From: Halosegnis longus
GTDB lineage: Archaea > Halobacteriota > Halobacteria > Halobacteriales > Haloarculaceae
Length of the DNA: 64,000 nucleotides
NCBI RefSeq assembly: GCF_009663395.1
Contig: NZ_QKNW01000001.1
Coordinates: forward strand, 1,240,001-1,304,000
Direction of reading: 5' to 3'
Part shown: one piece after another, positions 61,445 to 64,000 of the stretch
How positions within the stretch are numbered: position 1 is the first letter of the stretch
How the letters are laid out: each line of letters starts with the position of its first letter
The notes under the pieces: generated by a model
Databases searched by the model: none
The model's input: only the letters and a program-made list of their open reading frames with translations
Told to the model about the DNA's origin: nothing
Program-made: the position numbers and the translations under genes

Positions 61445-61716
61445 GCGCGAGCGATTTCGAGGAGCGTGTCGTCACCGTTCCGCTCCGCGACGCGAAGGCG
61501 GAAGCGAAGACGGCTCGCGCCGACAAGGCGATGAGCATCGTTCGCGAGCATCTCGCGAAGAACTTCGCCGTCGACGAGGCGGACGTTCGACTCGACCCGT
61601 CCATCAACGAGAAAATCTGGGAGCGCGGTCGTGCAAAGCCCCCGTCGAAGCTCCGCGTTCGCGCGGCGCGATTCGACGAGGACGGCGAGACGGTCGTCGA
61701 AGCGGAGACCGCATAA
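61441..61716 (+). CDS. rpl31e: 50S ribosomal protein eL31
   Basis: 91 residues. [60 protein letters not shown]: the eL31 pattern. It lies at the exit-tunnel rim near the SRP/chaperone docking site, which fits its downstream neighbours pfdA and ftsY. Confidence 0.96.
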   Translation: MSASDFEERVVTVPLRDAKAEAKTARADKAMSIVREHLAKNFAVDEADVRLDPSINEKIWERGRAKPPSKLRVRAARFDEDGETVVEAETA

Positions 61717-61717
61717 C

Positions 61718-62380
61718 GTGCTCCGGGCGGCCCTCTCTGGCTCGTCAGCCGTCGGCGTCTTCGCGCGCGCCACCGACGACGTTCTGCTGGTCCGCCCCGA
61801 CACGGCCGAGTCACAACGCGAGCAGCTCGGCGAGGAGCTCGACGTGCCCGTGTGTCCGACAACCGTCGCCGGCTCCGGCACCGTCGGCTCGCTCGCGACC
61901 GGCAACGAGAACGGACTCCTCGTTTCCAGCAACGTCACCGAGAACGAACTCGACCGCATCGGCGCGGTCACGGAGCTCCCGGTCCACGAGATGCCGGGGA
62001 ACATCAACGCCGTCGGCAACGTCGTCTTGTGTAACGACGCCGGCGCGTACGTCCACCCGGACCTGACCCGCGAGGCGGTCAGTGCCGTCAAGACGGCCCT
62101 CGACGTGCCCGTCGAGCGTGGCACCGTCGCCGACATCAACACCGTCTCGATGGCGGCAGTCGCGACCAACGACGGCGTGCTCTGTCACCCGAAGACGAGC
62201 GACGAGACGCTGGATTTCCTCGCGGACCACCTCGATGTCCCCGCCGACATCGGCACTATCAACTACGGCGGCGCGCTCGTCGGCTCGGGGCTCGTCGCCA
62301 ACGAAGCCGGCTTCGTCTGCGGCGAGTCGACCACCGGTCCGGAACTCGGTCGCATCGAGTCGGCGCTGGGCTATCTGTAG
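61718..62380 (+). CDS. eif6: Translation initiation factor aIF6
   Basis: 220 residues from GTG 61718. The five-fold repeat (pentein) protein: [80 protein letters not shown]. It binds the 50S subunit to prevent early joining. Same order (rpl39e-rpl31e-eif6) occurs widely in archaea. Confidence 0.96.
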   Translation: MLRAALSGSSAVGVFARATDDVLLVRPDTAESQREQLGEELDVPVCPTTVAGSGTVGSLATGNENGLLVSSNVTENELDRIGAVTELPVHEMPGNINAVGNVVLCNDAGAYVHPDLTREAVSAVKTALDVPVERGTVADINTVSMAAVATNDGVLCHPKTSDETLDFLADHLDVPADIGTINYGGALVGSGLVANEAGFVCGESTTGPELGRIESALGYL

Positions 62381-62428
62381 TCGTCGCAGGTCGGAAGGTA
62401 CTTCCCGCTCGCGCGGTCTTTTCCGGGT

Positions 62429-62602
62429 ATGAGTGAGTACACAGTGAGCGGTCGATTCGTCGCCCGCGATGGGTGGCAGGCGTTCGAGACAGCAATCGAG
62501 GCGGAAAACGAGTCGGTCGCGAAGGAGCGGACCTACGCGAACCTCGGCTCCCAGCACGGGCTCAACCGGACCCAAATCGAGATCGACGGGGTGGACGCAT
62601 GA
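62429..62602 (+). CDS. rplX: 50S ribosomal protein eL20/L18a (LX)
   Basis: 57 residues: YTVSGRFVARDGWQAFETAI, EAENESVAKERTYANLGSQH, LNRTQIEIDGVDA. The short archaeal L18Ae/LX protein. Its stop overlaps the prefoldin ATG (ATGA), so they are coupled. Confidence 0.93.
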   Translation: MSEYTVSGRFVARDGWQAFETAIEAENESVAKERTYANLGSQHGLNRTQIEIDGVDA

Positions 62603-63078
62603 GCCTCGGTGGTGGCGGTGGCGGCGGCCAGATGCAGGAGATTCAACAGCAGATCGAGGCGATGAACGCGGAAGTCGAGTCCATCGAGGGCGAAATCCAG
62701 GACCTGCGCGACGAGCAGTCCGAGATTGATGAGGCCACCGAGGCCATCGACACGCTCGAGGACGACGACACGGTCCAGGTCCCGCTCGGCGGCGACGCGT
62801 ACGTTCGCGCCAGCATCGAGGACATGGACGAGATAATCGTCTCGCTCGGCGGCGGCTACGCGGCCGAACACGAGCAGGACGACGCCATCGACACGCTCGA
62901 GCGCAAGCGCGACTCCATCGACGACCGCATCGAGGAGCTGCAGGAGGAGGTCTCCGAGGTCGAAGCCCAGATTCAGGACCTCGAACAGCAGGCCCAGCAG
63001 ATGCAACAACAGCAGATGCAGCAGATGCAACAGCAGATGGGCGGGCTCGGCGGCGAGGAAGGCGGCGACGAGGAGTAA
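62599..63078 (+). CDS. pfdA: Prefoldin alpha subunit
   Basis: 159 residues with two long coiled-coil helices and the central beta-hairpins VQVPLGGDAYVRASIEDMDE. A glycine-rich head (SLGGGGGGG) and a Gln/Met-rich low-complexity tail (residues about 135-150) precede GGLGGEEGGDEE. It captures unfolded proteins for the thermosome. Coupled to rplX. Confidence 0.94.
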   Translation: MSLGGGGGGGQMQEIQQQIEAMNAEVESIEGEIQDLRDEQSEIDEATEAIDTLEDDDTVQVPLGGDAYVRASIEDMDEIIVSLGGGYAAEHEQDDAIDTLERKRDSIDDRIEELQEEVSEVEAQIQDLEQQAQQMQQQQMQQMQQQMGGLGGEEGGDEE

Positions 63079-63081
63079 GCG

Positions 63082-64000
63082 ATGTTCGACTCCCTGAAGG
63101 AGAAGCTCGGCAACTTCAAAGACGACGTCGAGGAGGAAGCCGACGAGCCGGAGCCGGACGCGGAACCCGAAGACGCCGCCGTGGAGTCCGACGGCGATGC
63201 CGCCGACGCGCCGGCAGCCGACGCGTCCGAGGAACCGGACGACGCCGGCGACCCGGACGTGAACCCGAAGGGAGATTCGCTCACCGAGCGGGCGAAGCTG
63301 TTCGCCTCCGGACAGGCGAAGATAACCGAAGCGGAGCTCGAAGAGCCGCTCGAACAGCTCGAGTTCGCGCTGCTCGAAGGCGACGTGGAGATGAGCGTCG
63401 CCCGCGACATCGTCGAGCAGCTGCGCGAGGAGCTGGTCGGGACGGCCCGCGCACAGGTGAAGACGGGTGAAATCGTCGTCGAGGAAGCTATCGGCAACGC
63501 TCTGCTCGATGTCATCGACGTGGGCGGGATGGACTTCGACGAGGAGATTGCCGCCCGCGAGAAGCCGGTCACCATCATCTTCACCGGCGTCAACGGCGTC
63601 GGGAAGACGACGACGATTGCAAAGCTCGGGAAGTACCTCGACGACCGCGGCTACGACGTGGTGTTGGCGAACGGCGACACCTACCGCGCCGGGGCGAACG
63701 AACAGCTCCAGGAGCACGCCGACAACCTCGGCTTAAAGCTCATCAGCCACGAGCAGGGTGGTGACCCGGCGGCCGTCATCTACGACGCCGTCGAGTACGC
63801 CGAGGCCAACGAGGTCGACGTGGTGCTCGGCGACACGGCCGGTCGACTCCACACCGCCGACGACCTGATGGCGCAGTTGGAGAAGATCGACCGCGTCGTC
63901 GGGCCGGACATGACTATCTTCGCCGACGAGGCGGTCGCCGGACAGGACGCGACCCACCGCGCCAAGCAGTTCAACGACGCGGCGGAGATCGACGGCGTCG
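63082..64000 (+). CDS. ftsY: Signal recognition particle receptor FtsY (partial, 3' end outside window)
   Basis: 306 residues visible. An acidic A domain (DEPEPDAEPEDAAVESDGDA) is followed by the helical N domain and GTPase: IIFTGVNGVGKTTTIAKLGK (G1), NGDTYRAGANEQLQEHADNL (G2-like), VVLGDTAGRLHTADDLMAQL (G3). It docks SRP-ribosome complexes at the membrane. The gene starts three bases after the prefoldin stop. The C-terminus lies past base 64000. Confidence 0.96.
   Translation, partial: MFDSLKEKLGNFKDDVEEEADEPEPDAEPEDAAVESDGDAADAPAADASEEPDDAGDPDVNPKGDSLTERAKLFASGQAKITEAELEEPLEQLEFALLEGDVEMSVARDIVEQLREELVGTARAQVKTGEIVVEEAIGNALLDVIDVGGMDFDEEIAAREKPVTIIFTGVNGVGKTTTIAKLGKYLDDRGYDVVLANGDTYRAGANEQLQEHADNLGLKLISHEQGGDPAAVIYDAVEYAEANEVDVVLGDTAGRLHTADDLMAQLEKIDRVVGPDMTIFADEAVAGQDATHRAKQFNDAAEIDGV

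Noticed and set aside
1-64000. CRISPR array, insertion sequence or rRNA operon
   Set aside because: No regularly spaced identical repeats, transposase motifs or rRNA sequence were seen on either strand.

Overview
The window is a gene-dense, high-GC piece of a haloarchaeal (class Halobacteria) chromosome. The proteins are strongly acidic, the translation and chromatin genes are archaeal (aIF-1A, eIF6, L31e, L39e, LX, a doublet histone, RpaC, FtsY, prefoldin), and there is a bacteriorhodopsin locus, class I CCA transferase, Tat-lipobox secretion, PGF-CTERM and type IV pilins. Many genes look leaderless, with a TATA-like box about 26 nt before the start codon, and operon neighbours often overlap by ATGA/GTGA. 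Genus cannot be fixed from the sequence alone.

Layout. 1-8.0 kb: heme/siroheme genes (sumT, hemC, hemL, hemB) mixed with a glutaredoxin, a sensor-kinase relic, a DUF502 protein, proline dehydrogenase, CDP-archaeol synthase and a DedA protein. 8.0-12.4 kb: nitrogen-uptake locus with amt1-glnK1-(HTH-less AsnC/RAM protein) and a second transporter fused to its own P-II domain. Both amt genes have a coupled short upstream ORF and share promoter motifs. 12.4-26.6 kb: housekeeping and hypothetical genes (CPBP protease, pyrE, SDR dehydrogenase, enoyl-CoA hydratase, MptD-like, creatininase family, rpaC, tRNA-Arg, CAP protein, cold-shock protein, PPC-repeat secreted protein). 26.6-34.3 kb: four tRNA genes, three of them followed by a hairpin repeat that re-creates the tRNA 3' end. 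Between them lie an ABC exporter, an overlapping histone/histone-deacetylase pair, a DICT protein and cca. 34.3-36.7 kb: two near-identical-leader type IV pilins, aIF-1A and msrB. 36.7-40.6 kb: bop-crtY-brp plus an MFS gene, a retinal photopump cassette. 40.7-42.2 kb: E1-like UbaA and a JAMM protease, ubiquitin-like modification. 42.2-52.5 kb: B12/iron-type binding protein, MaoC pair, uvrB, ATP-grasp ligase, Hsp20, GAPDH, M29 aminopeptidase, PQQ-propeller lipoprotein, zinc-finger protein and pcm. 52.5-57.6 kb: a six-gene extracytoplasmic metal-type operon with two P19-like lipoproteins, a DyP-like lipoprotein, a PGF-CTERM protein, a membrane protein and a winged-helix regulator. 57.6-64 kb: GST, uL16, thpR, ZIP transporter, then the rpl39e-rpl31e-eif6-rpl18a-pfdA-ftsY translation/targeting operon, cut by the window end.

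Most striking items: the natural Amt-P-II fusion with paired upstream ORFs and shared operator-like motifs; the tRNA-3'-end hairpin family; a five-copy dispersed intergenic repeat; and the duplicated P19/DyP operon. No CRISPR array, insertion sequence or rRNA gene was seen.
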